Shown: positions 37,066-47,326 of the stretch, piece by piece
How positions within the stretch are numbered: the stretch's first letter is position 1
Layout of the letters: every line of letters starts with the position of its first letter
Source: Flavobacterium kayseriense
Lineage (GTDB): Bacteria; Bacteroidota; Bacteroidia; Flavobacteriales; Flavobacteriaceae
NCBI RefSeq assembly: GCF_014305095.1
Contig: NZ_JACRUI010000001.1
Coordinates: 1,238,744 to 1,302,743 of the forward strand
DNA length: 64,000 nt
Reading direction: 5' to 3'
Translations under genes and position numbers: made by a program
Notes under the pieces: model-generated
What the model saw: only the letters and a program-made list of their open reading frames with translations
The model's database searches: none
What the model was told of the DNA's origin: nothing

Positions 37066-37212
37066 TTATTTAGATGTGTTAGTACTAGTATGAGATATTT
37101 CAACTTTTTTTTCGACTTTCTGTTTTGGAAAGTAGGTTCTTATAATAAAGAATGTGCCTCCAAATCCTGCAAGAAAAGTGACTAATGCGAGTAGTATTTG
37201 TTTTTTTGTCAT
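37066..37212 (-). CDS. 48-residue single-pass membrane protein
   Basis: This small frame reads MTKKQILLALVTFLAGFGGT, then FFIIRTYFPKQKVEKK and a polar tail ending NTSK. One hydrophobic segment (about residues 5-24) precedes a basic stretch, so it is probably an inner-membrane protein. It fills the 216-base gap between miaB and the sigma-54 activator, starts 14 bases after the miaB stop and is on the same strand, which favours a real gene. I do not recognise a family. Confidence 0.6.
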   Translation of the reverse strand: MTKKQILLALVTFLAGFGGTFFIIRTYFPKQKVEKKVEISHTSTNTSK

Positions 37213-37226
37213 GCTACTTTCAATTC

Positions 37227-38672
37227 TTAATTCATCTCACTCAATCCTACTGCCTCACCTTTTAGAGTTCCGCTAGTACAAGAGTTAATCTTCACATTTA
37301 CAAAATCTCCTATTTTATAATTATCCTTTGGAAAAACAACGGTGATGCTTTGTGAATTTCTTCCTGAAAACTCTTCGGTCGATTTTTTAGAAACCTTCTC
37401 AACCAAAACCTCAACGGTTTGACCAATAAATTCCTCAGATCGTGCCCAAGCATGTTTTTGTTGCAAATCTACAATTTCTTGCAAACGCCTAGCTTTAGTT
37501 TCATCCGTTACGTCGTCTTCCATCTTTCTACCAGCTAGTGTTCCTGGACGTTCAGAGTAAGAGTACATATAACCAAAATTATATTTCACATATTCCATTA
37601 AGCTCAGCGTATCTTGATGGTCTTGCTCAGTTTCTGTTGGGAAACCAGCAATCATATCTTGAGATATTGAGCTATTAGGAATAATAGTTCTTATTTTATC
37701 GATCAAAGTCATGTATTCCTCACGAGTATGCAAGCGATTCATTTCTTTCAGAATTCGGTTACTACCAGATTGCACGGGTAGATGAATGTGCTTACATATA
37801 TTATTGTGTTTTGCAATTACATGCAATACACTTTCATGCATATCTTGTGGATTAGAGGTAGAAAAGCGAATTCTCATTTTTGGAAAACCTACCGCTACCA
37901 TTTCCAGCAGTTGATCAAAATCTACGGCGGTTGCTTTTTGCATTTCTGATGCAGTAGCAAAATCTTTTTTCAAACCACCTCCGTACCACAAGTAACTATC
38001 TACATTCTGACCTAAAAGAGTGATTTCTTTAAAACCTTTGTCCCACAAGTCCTGAATTTCTTTCATGATGCTTTGCGGCTCGCGACTACGTTCGCGACCT
38101 CTAGTAAAAGGTACGACACAAAAGGTGCACATGTTATCACAACCACGGGTTATAGATACTAATGCTGTAATTCCATTACTCATTAAGCGCACAGGAGAAA
38201 TATCACCATATGTTTCATCTTTCGACAATATTACATTTATAGCGTCACGACCTTCTTCAACCTCTGCTAGTAAATTAGGTAAGTCTTTATAAGCATCTGG
38301 ACCTACAACTAAATCGACAATTTTTTCTTCTTCAAGAAACTGACTCTTCAATCGCTCTGCCATGCAACCTAAAACGCCCACTTTCATTTTAGGGTTAATG
38401 CGTTTTACAGCGTTATATTTCTCTAATCTTTTGCGTACTGTTTGTTCAGCCTTGTCTCGAATCGAGCACGTATTTACCAAAACTAAATCGGCGTCCTCTA
38501 ATGTCTGAGTGGTGTTGTATCCGTTCTCTGATAAAATAGAAGCCACAATTTCACTATCCGAAAAATTCATAGCGCAGCCGTAACTCTCAATGAATAGTTT
38601 TTTAGTGTTTCCTGATTTATTTTCTAAAACAAGCGCTTCCCCTTGTTTACCTTCTTCAATAATCTTTTCCAT
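37227..38672 (-). CDS. miaB: tRNA-2-methylthio-N6-dimethylallyladenosine synthase MiaB
   Basis: This 481-residue radical SAM methylthiotransferase modifies A37 of tRNAs that read UNN codons. The N-terminal UPF0004 domain has three cluster-binding cysteines (ESYGCAMNFSDSE, NTCSIRDKAE, GCMAERLK). The radical SAM motif is RGCDNMCTFCVVPFTRG, and a C-terminal TRAM domain (about residues 410-475) follows. It is first in a six-gene unit with its own promoter; the downstream genes are not related in function. Confidence 0.96.
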   Translation of the reverse strand: MEKIIEEGKQGEALVLENKSGNTKKLFIESYGCAMNFSDSEIVASILSENGYNTTQTLEDADLVLVNTCSIRDKAEQTVRKRLEKYNAVKRINPKMKVGVLGCMAERLKSQFLEEEKIVDLVVGPDAYKDLPNLLAEVEEGRDAINVILSKDETYGDISPVRLMSNGITALVSITRGCDNMCTFCVVPFTRGRERSREPQSIMKEIQDLWDKGFKEITLLGQNVDSYLWYGGGLKKDFATASEMQKATAVDFDQLLEMVAVGFPKMRIRFSTSNPQDMHESVLHVIAKHNNICKHIHLPVQSGSNRILKEMNRLHTREEYMTLIDKIRTIIPNSSISQDMIAGFPTETEQDHQDTLSLMEYVKYNFGYMYSYSERPGTLAGRKMEDDVTDETKARRLQEIVDLQQKHAWARSEEFIGQTVEVLVEKVSKKSTEEFSGRNSQSITVVFPKDNYKIGDFVNVKINSCTSGTLKGEAVGLSEMN

Positions 38673-38689
38673 TATGTAATTTCAAAACG

Positions 38690-38721
38690 CAAAGATACAG
38701 CAATTCGATCTATTGTGACAA
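38690..38721 (-). promoter_or_regulatory. miaB promoter (TTG and TATCTTTG)
   Basis: On the minus strand TTG (38719-38721) lies 21 bases from TATCTTTG (38690-38697). Start of transcription would be near 38684, a leader of about 12 bases. The rest of the 38673-38978 spacer holds no visible gene and no clear terminator for the glp genes. Confidence 0.72.
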
Positions 38722-38978
38722 GATGTCAGACTAAGAATTAACAATGTTTTTGCTTTTTTTGTTTCCTTTCACTTTGTTTAAATCAAGATGTTTCTTGCAT
38801 TGACGTTTAGGAAGAAATACTTTACCTCTTTTTTATCTCTCGATTACTATGCTTACAAATATTTTGTAGCTACACAGTAGATTTGGGTTGATGTAGTCAT
38901 GGATATTTGAAGGAAAAGTTTTTTATAGTAAAGAAACGTTATTGTGATAATTGGTGTTTCAAAATATAAATGTAGAGT

Positions 38979-39770
38979 TTAAAATAACTTAACATCTAAC
39001 TGGATTCTAGCAATTTTATTAGAAGGGTTCCACATTGCAGTTGCTGAAACTGGTAGTTGATAGTGAAATATTTCAATGTTTTTAGAGACGGTCATGCCTG
39101 TATTTACGATATCAAAAGAACTTTGAGCTTTAGTAGTGTATAGGTGTTTACTTCCGTTAATAGGAAAAGCAGCACCCATAAAGATATTTAGATTTGTCTT
39201 TTGATCTCTAATCAGTGGATAACTTAGTTCAACATAGGTAGAGTTTCTACTACGAAAGTAAGAACTACTATTGCGTTCGCGATCATTTAATCCACTGTAC
39301 AGGAGTATGTCTGCTTCAATGCGTAAGGGAAAGGTTTTCGGGAAACGATAGGAGGTTCTTAAGTCAATGAGGTGTGTGGTAGTGTTTTTGTCATAGTTAA
39401 ACACTCTTGGCGAGTTGATTCCTGTTGTATTGAATAGATCCCATAAACCGATAATAAAATTGTTTTTCTGATACTGAACGAAATAATTTATTTCAGTGTA
39501 TTTTCCATCGAATCCTGCGCCACCCCATAAACCAGTTGTAAAGTTTTGTTTTTTACCTATGGTATAATGAATGTATCCAGTAGCGGTCATTCCGTCATTG
39601 ATAACAAGTCCCCTCCATAAATGGCTAGTTCTGAGATTGACATTAAAGTCTAATCGAGAGATTTTTATTTTTTCTTTAGTGGTAGGAATTGTATCTGAAA
39701 CTGTTTTTTTTTGGCCGTAACTAGGTAACCCTGTAACTAAAGTTACAACGGCCATTATAAATTTCTTCAT
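38979..39770 (-). CDS. Glp-linked outer-membrane beta-barrel protein
   Basis: This 263-residue protein has a signal peptide (MKKFIMAVVTLVTGLPSYGQ) and a body of alternating aromatic strands (TSHLWRGLVINDGMTATGYI, FTTGLWGGAGFDGKYTEINY) that ends in LDVKLF, a terminal-Phe outer-membrane signal. This is the pattern of a 10- to 14-strand barrel. It lies 26 bases after glpF at the end of the glp unit, so a role as a glycerol or glycerol-phosphate channel is a fair inference. I do not recognise a named family. Confidence 0.72.
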   Translation of the reverse strand: MKKFIMAVVTLVTGLPSYGQKKTVSDTIPTTKEKIKISRLDFNVNLRTSHLWRGLVINDGMTATGYIHYTIGKKQNFTTGLWGGAGFDGKYTEINYFVQYQKNNFIIGLWDLFNTTGINSPRVFNYDKNTTTHLIDLRTSYRFPKTFPLRIEADILLYSGLNDRERNSSSYFRSRNSTYVELSYPLIRDQKTNLNIFMGAAFPINGSKHLYTTKAQSSFDIVNTGMTVSKNIEIFHYQLPVSATAMWNPSNKIARIQLDVKLF

Positions 39771-39796
39771 GATTTTAGTTTATTTTAGAGCGAACT

Positions 39797-40525
39797 TTAC
39801 GTAAGTATTAAGTAGCAAAAGGCGGCTAGACCAGCACCAATAATCGGCCCAAGGATTGGTACCCAAGCATAGTTCCAATCGCTATTTCCCTTCAAAAGCA
39901 AGGAATGTATAATTCTAGGACCTAGATCTCTAGCTGGATTTATTGCATAACCAGTTGTGCCTCCTAAACTTAGTCCAATAACCCATACTAATATGGCAAC
40001 TGGTAAGGCGCCTAAAGACCCTAAACCTATTTTGGCGTCAGCAGCCGTTGCAATACTTAAATCTGGACCTGAGAGGTAGAAAATAACAAAAATAAGCACG
40101 AAGGTTCCAATGATTTCACTTATTAGATTAGAAGAGTAATTTCTTATTGCTGGACCAGTACTAAAACAGGCTAGCTTTGCACCGTCGTCATTTGTGGCAG
40201 CAAAATGATCTTTGTGAGATAGCCAGACTAGTAGTGCTCCAAGCATTGATCCTATTATTTGTGCGATAATATAGGTAGGGACAATGTTCCATTCAAATTT
40301 ACCTATAAGTGCTAATCCCAAAGTAACAATGGGGTTGAGGTGAGCGCCACTTATGGGACCGGCAACTATAACTCCAACGAATACCGCAAATGCCCACCCC
40401 GTTGTGATTACAATCCACCCTGAATTATTTCCTTTCGTATCTTTAAGTACGACGTTAGCGACTACTCCGTTACCTAGTAATATCATTAGCATTGTTCCTA
40501 TTATTTCTGCTGTAAATGGTGTCAT
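39797..40525 (-). CDS. glpF: Glycerol facilitator (aquaporin family)
   Basis: This 242-residue MIP-family channel has six membrane segments and two half-helix motifs. The second is NPARDLGPR, whose Asp marks glycerol facilitators rather than water-only aquaporins. The first is NPI (64-66, in GAHLNPIVTLG) in place of the usual NPA. It allows glycerol through the inner membrane. It lies between glpK and the outer-membrane barrel gene in the glp unit. Confidence 0.94.
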   Translation of the reverse strand: MTPFTAEIIGTMLMILLGNGVVANVVLKDTKGNNSGWIVITTGWAFAVFVGVIVAGPISGAHLNPIVTLGLALIGKFEWNIVPTYIIAQIIGSMLGALLVWLSHKDHFAATNDDGAKLACFSTGPAIRNYSSNLISEIIGTFVLIFVIFYLSGPDLSIATAADAKIGLGSLGALPVAILVWVIGLSLGGTTGYAINPARDLGPRIIHSLLLKGNSDWNYAWVPILGPIIGAGLAAFCYLILT

Positions 40526-40550
40526 ATTTTACTTTTTTACTATTATACAG

Positions 40551-42059
<1,509 letters not shown>

Positions 42060-42076
42060 TTATGGGTTAGTTAGAC

Positions 42077-43654
42077 TTATTGATATTCTGCTAAAAGAAA
42101 TCCTTTTGCAAGTGTTTTAAATGTGGTTATTTGGTTTTCAACCCATTCATCATTGTGTCCAAGTTCTTTAGCAAGTTCTTTAGCAACTTTATCTGCTACA
42201 GCGACAGCCGCGCGTGCATCTAGGAATAATAGTCTTACTCTTCGGGATAATATGTCATCAATCGTTCTTGCCATCTCGTAGCGTATTGCCCACACAACCT
42301 CGGCCATGGTGTATTCGTAATCAGGATGTAGCTTTTCTTTTAATCTTGGATCTTCTTTTTGTAGCGCTATTATTTTTGGAATGTCTGTACCGTATATATA
42401 CAAATGGTTTGCTCTATCCTGAGTGTTTGTTTTTAAATTACCGTGTATTGCTATATGTTCCGTTTTACATTCTTTTGTAGGTAGTTTTCCAACGGTAATA
42501 GCTTTGTCAATTATGTCTTCGGCTATTTTTCTATAGGTAGTCCATTTCCCCCCTGTTATTGTTATTAATCCAGTTTCTGAAACAATTATCTTGTGACTTC
42601 TAGAAACTTCTTTAGTACTTTTTCCCTCTTTTTCTGGTGCTGCAAGCGGTCTAAGCCCTGCAAAGACAGATAGCACATCAGCGCGCGTTGGTTTTTTAGC
42701 AAGAAAACGTTGCGCTGTTTCAAGGACAAACGCTATTTCTTTTTCTAATGCGATGGGTTCTAAACTGTGGCTTTTTATTAGTGTATCTGTTGTTCCTACA
42801 ACAATCTTATCATGCCATGGTACAGCAAATAATACTCTGCCGTCACTTGTTTTAGGTATCATTAATGCATAATCGCTTGGTAGGAATGACTTGTCAAATA
42901 CAAGATGAATTCCTTGACTGGGTACGATATATTTTTTGTAGACAGTGTCGTTTAGTTTCATAATTGCGTTAGTGAAAACTCCAGTTGCATTTATGATTAC
43001 TTTCCCTTTGAGGTCAAACAGCTCTCCACTTTCTTGGTTTTTGACGCTAACTCCAGTGACGATGTTGTTGTTGTCTTTAATTAAATTTACAACTTTTGCG
43101 TAGTTTAAAAGACAAGCACCATGTTCGATTGCAGTTTGAGCAATATTAATTGCTAAGCGAGAATCGTCAAATTGTCCGTCTTGATAAATAACGCCGCTTA
43201 CTAGTCCTTTTTGTTGAACTGTAGGGAGTAATTCAATTGTTTTTTTCTTCGAGATATATTCAGATTTTCCTAAACTTAATCTACCTGCAAGTAAATCGTA
43301 GATCTTAAGCCCAATCGTATAGAAATAACCACCCCACCAATTGTAATTTGGAATTACAAAAGATTGATTTTTAACAAGATGTGCTGCGTTTTTTGCCATC
43401 AACCCTCTTTCTTTTAATGCTTCTCTAACAAGTGATATATTGCCTTGTTCTAAATAACGAACACCACCATGAACTAATTTAGTACTTCTACTGGAGGTTC
43501 CTTTAGCAAAATCAACTGCTTCGACTAAAATAGTTTTATAGCCTCTACTCGCAGCATCAAGTGCAGTTCCTAATCCGCTAGCACCACCTCCTATGATGAT
43601 TACGTCCCATTCAGGAGTTTGCTTTGCTTTTGTTAACTGTTCTGATAGTTTCAT
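42077..43654 (-). CDS. glpD: Glycerol-3-phosphate dehydrogenase (aerobic, FAD)
   Basis: This 525-residue flavoprotein oxidises glycerol 3-phosphate to dihydroxyacetone phosphate and passes electrons to quinone at the membrane. The FAD site is IIGGGASGLGTALDAASRG (from residue 20), followed by KGTSSRSTKLVHGGVRYLE and the C-terminal GGKWTTYRKIAED. It is the first gene of the glp unit, adjacent to the divergent promoter region with the candidate operator. Confidence 0.96.
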   Translation of the reverse strand: MKLSEQLTKAKQTPEWDVIIIGGGASGLGTALDAASRGYKTILVEAVDFAKGTSSRSTKLVHGGVRYLEQGNISLVREALKERGLMAKNAAHLVKNQSFVIPNYNWWGGYFYTIGLKIYDLLAGRLSLGKSEYISKKKTIELLPTVQQKGLVSGVIYQDGQFDDSRLAINIAQTAIEHGACLLNYAKVVNLIKDNNNIVTGVSVKNQESGELFDLKGKVIINATGVFTNAIMKLNDTVYKKYIVPSQGIHLVFDKSFLPSDYALMIPKTSDGRVLFAVPWHDKIVVGTTDTLIKSHSLEPIALEKEIAFVLETAQRFLAKKPTRADVLSVFAGLRPLAAPEKEGKSTKEVSRSHKIIVSETGLITITGGKWTTYRKIAEDIIDKAITVGKLPTKECKTEHIAIHGNLKTNTQDRANHLYIYGTDIPKIIALQKEDPRLKEKLHPDYEYTMAEVVWAIRYEMARTIDDILSRRVRLLFLDARAAVAVADKVAKELAKELGHNDEWVENQITTFKTLAKGFLLAEYQ

Positions 43655-43690
43655 TATGTATAGTTTTTTCCGTTAAATACTTTCGAATTA

Positions 43691-43698
43691 CAAATATA
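43691..43698 (-). promoter_or_regulatory. Putative -7 element of the glpD promoter
   Basis: On the minus strand this reads TATATTTG. Transcription would start near 43685, about 30 bases before glpD. The TAAACGAA repeats lie directly upstream, overlapping the -10 to -40 region. Confidence 0.6.
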
Positions 43699-43705
43699 AT
43701 GAAAT

Positions 43706-43723
43706 TAAACGAAACTAAACGAA
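43706..43723. promoter_or_regulatory. Candidate GlpR operator: two TAAACGAA repeats
   Basis: TAAACGAA occurs twice in a row with a 10-base step (43706-43713 and 43716-43723), placing both on one helix face, between the -7 elements of glpD and the regulator gene. DeoR-family GlpR proteins bind TTCG-containing repeats; CGAA is the complement of TTCG. Repression of both directions from here is inferred. Confidence 0.6.
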
Positions 43724-43739
43724 GTTATTGTATAAAATT

Positions 43740-43747
43740 TATTTTTG
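43740..43747 (+). promoter_or_regulatory. Putative -7 element of the glp regulator promoter
   Basis: TATTTTTG matches TAnnTTTG, 38 bases before the regulator start codon. Confidence 0.5.
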
Positions 43748-43784
43748 TATCTTTCGCTAATTAAATTCATATAAGTACTACGGG

Positions 43785-44558
43785 ATGACTATAATTAACA
43801 GAAGACAAGAAGATATATTAAACGAATTAAACAAAAAAGGATATGTTAATGTTGTCGATTTGTGCGAGACGCACAATGTTTCAACTGTAACTATTCGAAA
43901 GGATCTAAATTTTTTAGAAAACGAGAAGCTGTTACATCGCACTCATGGAGGCGCAAGTAAACAGCCCATTTATGCATTTGAAAGAGATGCAAATGATAAG
44001 GAGGGTTTACAAGTAGAGCAAAAAAAGCAGATTGCAAATGAAGCGCTAAAATATATTAGTAATAATGATTATGTTATATTGGGTTCAGGATCGAACATTT
44101 ATTATCTATCTCAAATTATTAAAGGTTTTACAAAGTTGACAGTTTTAACGCCCTCATTAAAAGTCGCATTGGAGCTTTGTCAAGAACCTAGCATAGACAC
44201 CATTCAATTAGGTGGAGATATTCGAAACAGCTCCGCTTCTGCTGTGGGACCAATAGCGGAGTCGATATTAGGTCAGTTTTCATGCAATAAGCTGTTTTTA
44301 GGAACAGATGGAATACATCTTGAATTTGGCTTAAGTACATCAAATGCCCTTGAAGCACATTTAAATCAGGCTATGATTGATGTAGCTGAAAAAGTAGTAG
44401 TGTTAGCGGATTCCACTAAAATGAATATTAAAGGGTTTGGTAAAATATGTAATTTGAATAAAATAGATGTTTTAATCACTGATGCAGGAATTGATAATGA
44501 GACAAAAGCGAAACTAGAGGAAATCGGAATAGATGTTGTTATTGCTGGAAAAGAATAG
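43785..44558 (+). CDS. DeoR/GlpR-family transcription regulator
   Basis: This 257-residue regulator has an N-terminal helix-turn-helix of the DeoR type (RRQEDILNELNKKGYVNVVD, CETHNVSTVTIRKDL, ENEKLLHRTHGG) and a C-terminal sugar-phosphate sensor domain (NDYVILGSGSNIYYL, LGGDIRNSSASAVG, FLGTDGIH). The ligand is probably glycerol 3-phosphate because of the divergent glpD-glpK-glpF genes. It is not proven to be a direct orthologue of E. coli GlpR. Confidence 0.88.
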   Translation: MTIINRRQEDILNELNKKGYVNVVDLCETHNVSTVTIRKDLNFLENEKLLHRTHGGASKQPIYAFERDANDKEGLQVEQKKQIANEALKYISNNDYVILGSGSNIYYLSQIIKGFTKLTVLTPSLKVALELCQEPSIDTIQLGGDIRNSSASAVGPIAESILGQFSCNKLFLGTDGIHLEFGLSTSNALEAHLNQAMIDVAEKVVVLADSTKMNIKGFGKICNLNKIDVLITDAGIDNETKAKLEEIGIDVVIAGKE

Positions 44559-44700
44559 AAGGTTATCCTATTATAAAGGAGTAATATATAGGTTTGTATT
44601 TTAAGTTTCGTTGTCGTTATTGATTGCGATATTGAAAGTAGCTTTTCAGATGAAAAATATTTTTAAAATTTGTAAAAGCCCTATATTTAAAAAAAACTTC

Positions 44701-44708
44701 TACTTTTG
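44701..44708 (+). promoter_or_regulatory. Putative -7 element of the topA promoter
   Basis: TACTTTTG matches TAnnTTTG. Transcription would begin near 44714, so the upstream in-frame ATG at 44706 cannot be the start of translation, and the ATG at 44727 is favoured. Confidence 0.65.
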
Positions 44709-44726
44709 TTCCAGAAAAATAGAGCA

Positions 44727-47261
44727 ATGGCAAAGAATTTAGTAATAGTTGAGTCCCCTGCAAAGGCAAAAACAATCGAGAAATTTCTAGGAAGTGATTA
44801 CCAAGTGGAGTCAAGTTATGGGCATATTGCCGACTTGCCTTCAAAAGAAATAGGTGTTGACGTCGAGAATGGGTTTAAACCCAAATACGAAGTTTCTGCA
44901 GATAAAAAAGCACTAGTAACAAAATTAAAAGGTTTGGCAAAAAAAGCCGAAATGGTTTGGTTAGCAAGTGATGAGGACCGTGAGGGTGAGGCTATTTCTT
45001 GGCATTTAGCAGAAGAATTGAATCTAGATTCTAAGAAAACTAAGCGTATTGTTTTTCATGAGATTACTAAAAATGCCATTCTAAAAGCAATCGATAATCC
45101 ACGTGAGATTGACTACAATTTAGTGAATGCACAACAAGCACGTCGTGTATTAGATCGATTAGTTGGTTATGAATTATCTCCCGTATTATGGAGAAAAATC
45201 AAAGGCGGACTATCAGCGGGGCGTGTACAATCTGTATCGGTTCGTTTGATTGTTGAGCGTGAGAGAGATATTCAAAATTTTAATGCAGTAGCAACTTATT
45301 CTGTTGTTGCTGAGTTTACAAACGAAGCAGGAAAATCGTTCAAAGCAAAATTACCCAAGAATTTCAACACTAAAAAAGAGGCAGAAGATTTTTTACACAA
45401 AAACGTAGGTTCTACATATAAAGTTTCGGATTTAGAAACGAAACCAACAAAAAAATCACCAACAGGTCCATTTACAACTTCAACTTTACAACAAGAGGCG
45501 GCAAGAAAATTGTATTTACCAGTAGGTATCACTATGCAATTAGCCCAACGTTTGTATGAAGCAGGATTAATCACTTACATGAGAACTGATAGTGTAAATC
45601 TATCGAAGGACGCTATGGAAGCGGCTCAAGCCGAAATTATTAAATCGTATGGTAAAGAATTTTCTAAACCAAGAACATTCACCAATAAAAGTAAAGGTGC
45701 TCAAGAGGCGCACGAGGCAATCCGTCCTACGGATATGTCACGTCACACGGTAAATATCGATCGAGATCAAGCGCGTTTGTATGATTTGATCTGGAAAAGA
45801 ACATTGGCTTCACAAATGAGTGATGCGCAGTTAGAAAGAACAAACGTAAAAATTGAGGCTAATAATCATGAGGAGTTATTTACAGCTTCAGGTGAGGTGT
45901 TGCTTTTTGAAGGTTTCCTAAAAGTATATTTAGAAGGACACGATGATGATGAAGAGGAGCAGGAAGGAATGTTGCCTGCTTTGAAAGTGAATGAAAAATT
46001 ATTGAATAATTACATCACAGCAACTGAAAGGTATTCTAGACCGCCAGCTCGCTACACTGAAGCTTCATTAGTTAAAAAGTTAGAGGAATTAGGTATTGGT
46101 CGTCCGTCTACTTATGCGCCTACAATTTCTACGATTATCAATAGAAATTATGTCGAAAAAGGAAATCTTGACGGTCAAGAGCGTAATTATACTCAACTTA
46201 CTTTGCAAGCTAATAAATTAGGAGAGAAGTTGTTAAAGGAAAATACAGGCTCAGATAAAGGAAAATTAGTTCCTACAGATATCGGAACAATTGTTACTGA
46301 TTTCTTGGTAAAGAATTTTGGGAATATTTTAGATTATAACTTTACTGCCAAGGTCGAGCAAGATTTTGATGAAATTGCCGAGGGAAATGTAGATTGGTCA
46401 GTAATGATGAAGGAGTTCTATGATCAGTTTCATCCGACGGTTAAAGATGTTGAAGCTAATGCAGAGAGAGAAAGTGGAGAACGTATTTTGGGTACTGATC
46501 CAGCATCGGGTAAACCAGTGTCTGTCCGTTTAGGGAAATTTGGTCCTATGGCTCAAATTGGTGATGCAGAAGACGAAGAGAAAAAATTTGCCAGTTTAAT
46601 GAACGAGCAAAATATTGGTACGATTACGCTAGAAGAAGCGTTGAATTTATTTTTGTTACCCAAAAATTTAGGTGAATACAAAGAAGCTGAAGTAGAAGTT
46701 AGTAATGGTCGTTATGGCCCTTATATTCGACATGGAGCCGCTTTTATTTCTTTACCTCGAGGGGAGAACCCATTGGACGTAGATTTTAATCGTGCTATAG
46801 AGTTAATTGATGAAAAAGCACTTGCTGACGCTCCTATAGCTGTTTATAAAGGAGAAGGAGTTCAAAAAGGAACAGGACGTTTTGGTCCTTTTATCAAATG
46901 GGACGGTTTGTTTATCAATGTTAGTAAGAAATATAACTTTGATAATTTATCACAACAGGATATTGAGACCTTAATTGAAGATAAAATTCAAAAAAATATT
47001 GATAAAGTACTTCATAATTGGGAAGACGAAGGCATTTTAGTAGAAAAAGCACGTTGGGGACGCTCGGTTATTACTAAGGGTAAAATTAAAATTGAGTTAA
47101 GCAAAGATGTAGATGCAACAAAATTGACTTTGGAAGAGGTTCAAGAAATGATTGCTAAAAAAACGCCTGCTAAAAAAGTCGCAGCGAAAAAAGCACCTGC
47201 TAAAAAAGCCGCCGCAACCAAAAAACCAGCAGCTAAAAAAGCCGCTGTCAAAAAGAAGTAA
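44727..47261 (+). CDS. topA: DNA topoisomerase I
   Basis: This 844-residue type IA topoisomerase relaxes negative supercoils. The Toprim domain starts NLVIVESPAKAKTIEKFLG, with DEDREGE further on. The catalytic tyrosine is Tyr284 in LITYMRTDS. C-terminal repeats such as GRYGPYIRHG and GRFGPFIKWDG replace the CxxC zinc fingers of the E. coli enzyme. The last 35 residues are rich in Lys, Ala and Pro (KKTPAKKVAAKKAPAKKAAA), like a histone H1 tail, and probably bind DNA without specificity. Confidence 0.95.
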   Translation: MAKNLVIVESPAKAKTIEKFLGSDYQVESSYGHIADLPSKEIGVDVENGFKPKYEVSADKKALVTKLKGLAKKAEMVWLASDEDREGEAISWHLAEELNLDSKKTKRIVFHEITKNAILKAIDNPREIDYNLVNAQQARRVLDRLVGYELSPVLWRKIKGGLSAGRVQSVSVRLIVERERDIQNFNAVATYSVVAEFTNEAGKSFKAKLPKNFNTKKEAEDFLHKNVGSTYKVSDLETKPTKKSPTGPFTTSTLQQEAARKLYLPVGITMQLAQRLYEAGLITYMRTDSVNLSKDAMEAAQAEIIKSYGKEFSKPRTFTNKSKGAQEAHEAIRPTDMSRHTVNIDRDQARLYDLIWKRTLASQMSDAQLERTNVKIEANNHEELFTASGEVLLFEGFLKVYLEGHDDDEEEQEGMLPALKVNEKLLNNYITATERYSRPPARYTEASLVKKLEELGIGRPSTYAPTISTIINRNYVEKGNLDGQERNYTQLTLQANKLGEKLLKENTGSDKGKLVPTDIGTIVTDFLVKNFGNILDYNFTAKVEQDFDEIAEGNVDWSVMMKEFYDQFHPTVKDVEANAERESGERILGTDPASGKPVSVRLGKFGPMAQIGDAEDEEKKFASLMNEQNIGTITLEEALNLFLLPKNLGEYKEAEVEVSNGRYGPYIRHGAAFISLPRGENPLDVDFNRAIELIDEKALADAPIAVYKGEGVQKGTGRFGPFIKWDGLFINVSKKYNFDNLSQQDIETLIEDKIQKNIDKVLHNWEDEGILVEKARWGRSVITKGKIKIELSKDVDATKLTLEEVQEMIAKKTPAKKVAAKKAPAKKAAATKKPAAKKAAVKKK

Positions 47262-47326
47262 TACAAGCAAATAGACTAGATCTCGCCTTTTTTTAAATTT
47301 TAGAAAAGGCGATTAAAATATATACA

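Noticed and set aside
44706..44726. Upstream start of topA at 44706
   Set aside because: The -7 element at 44701-44708 overlaps this codon, so it would not be in the transcript.
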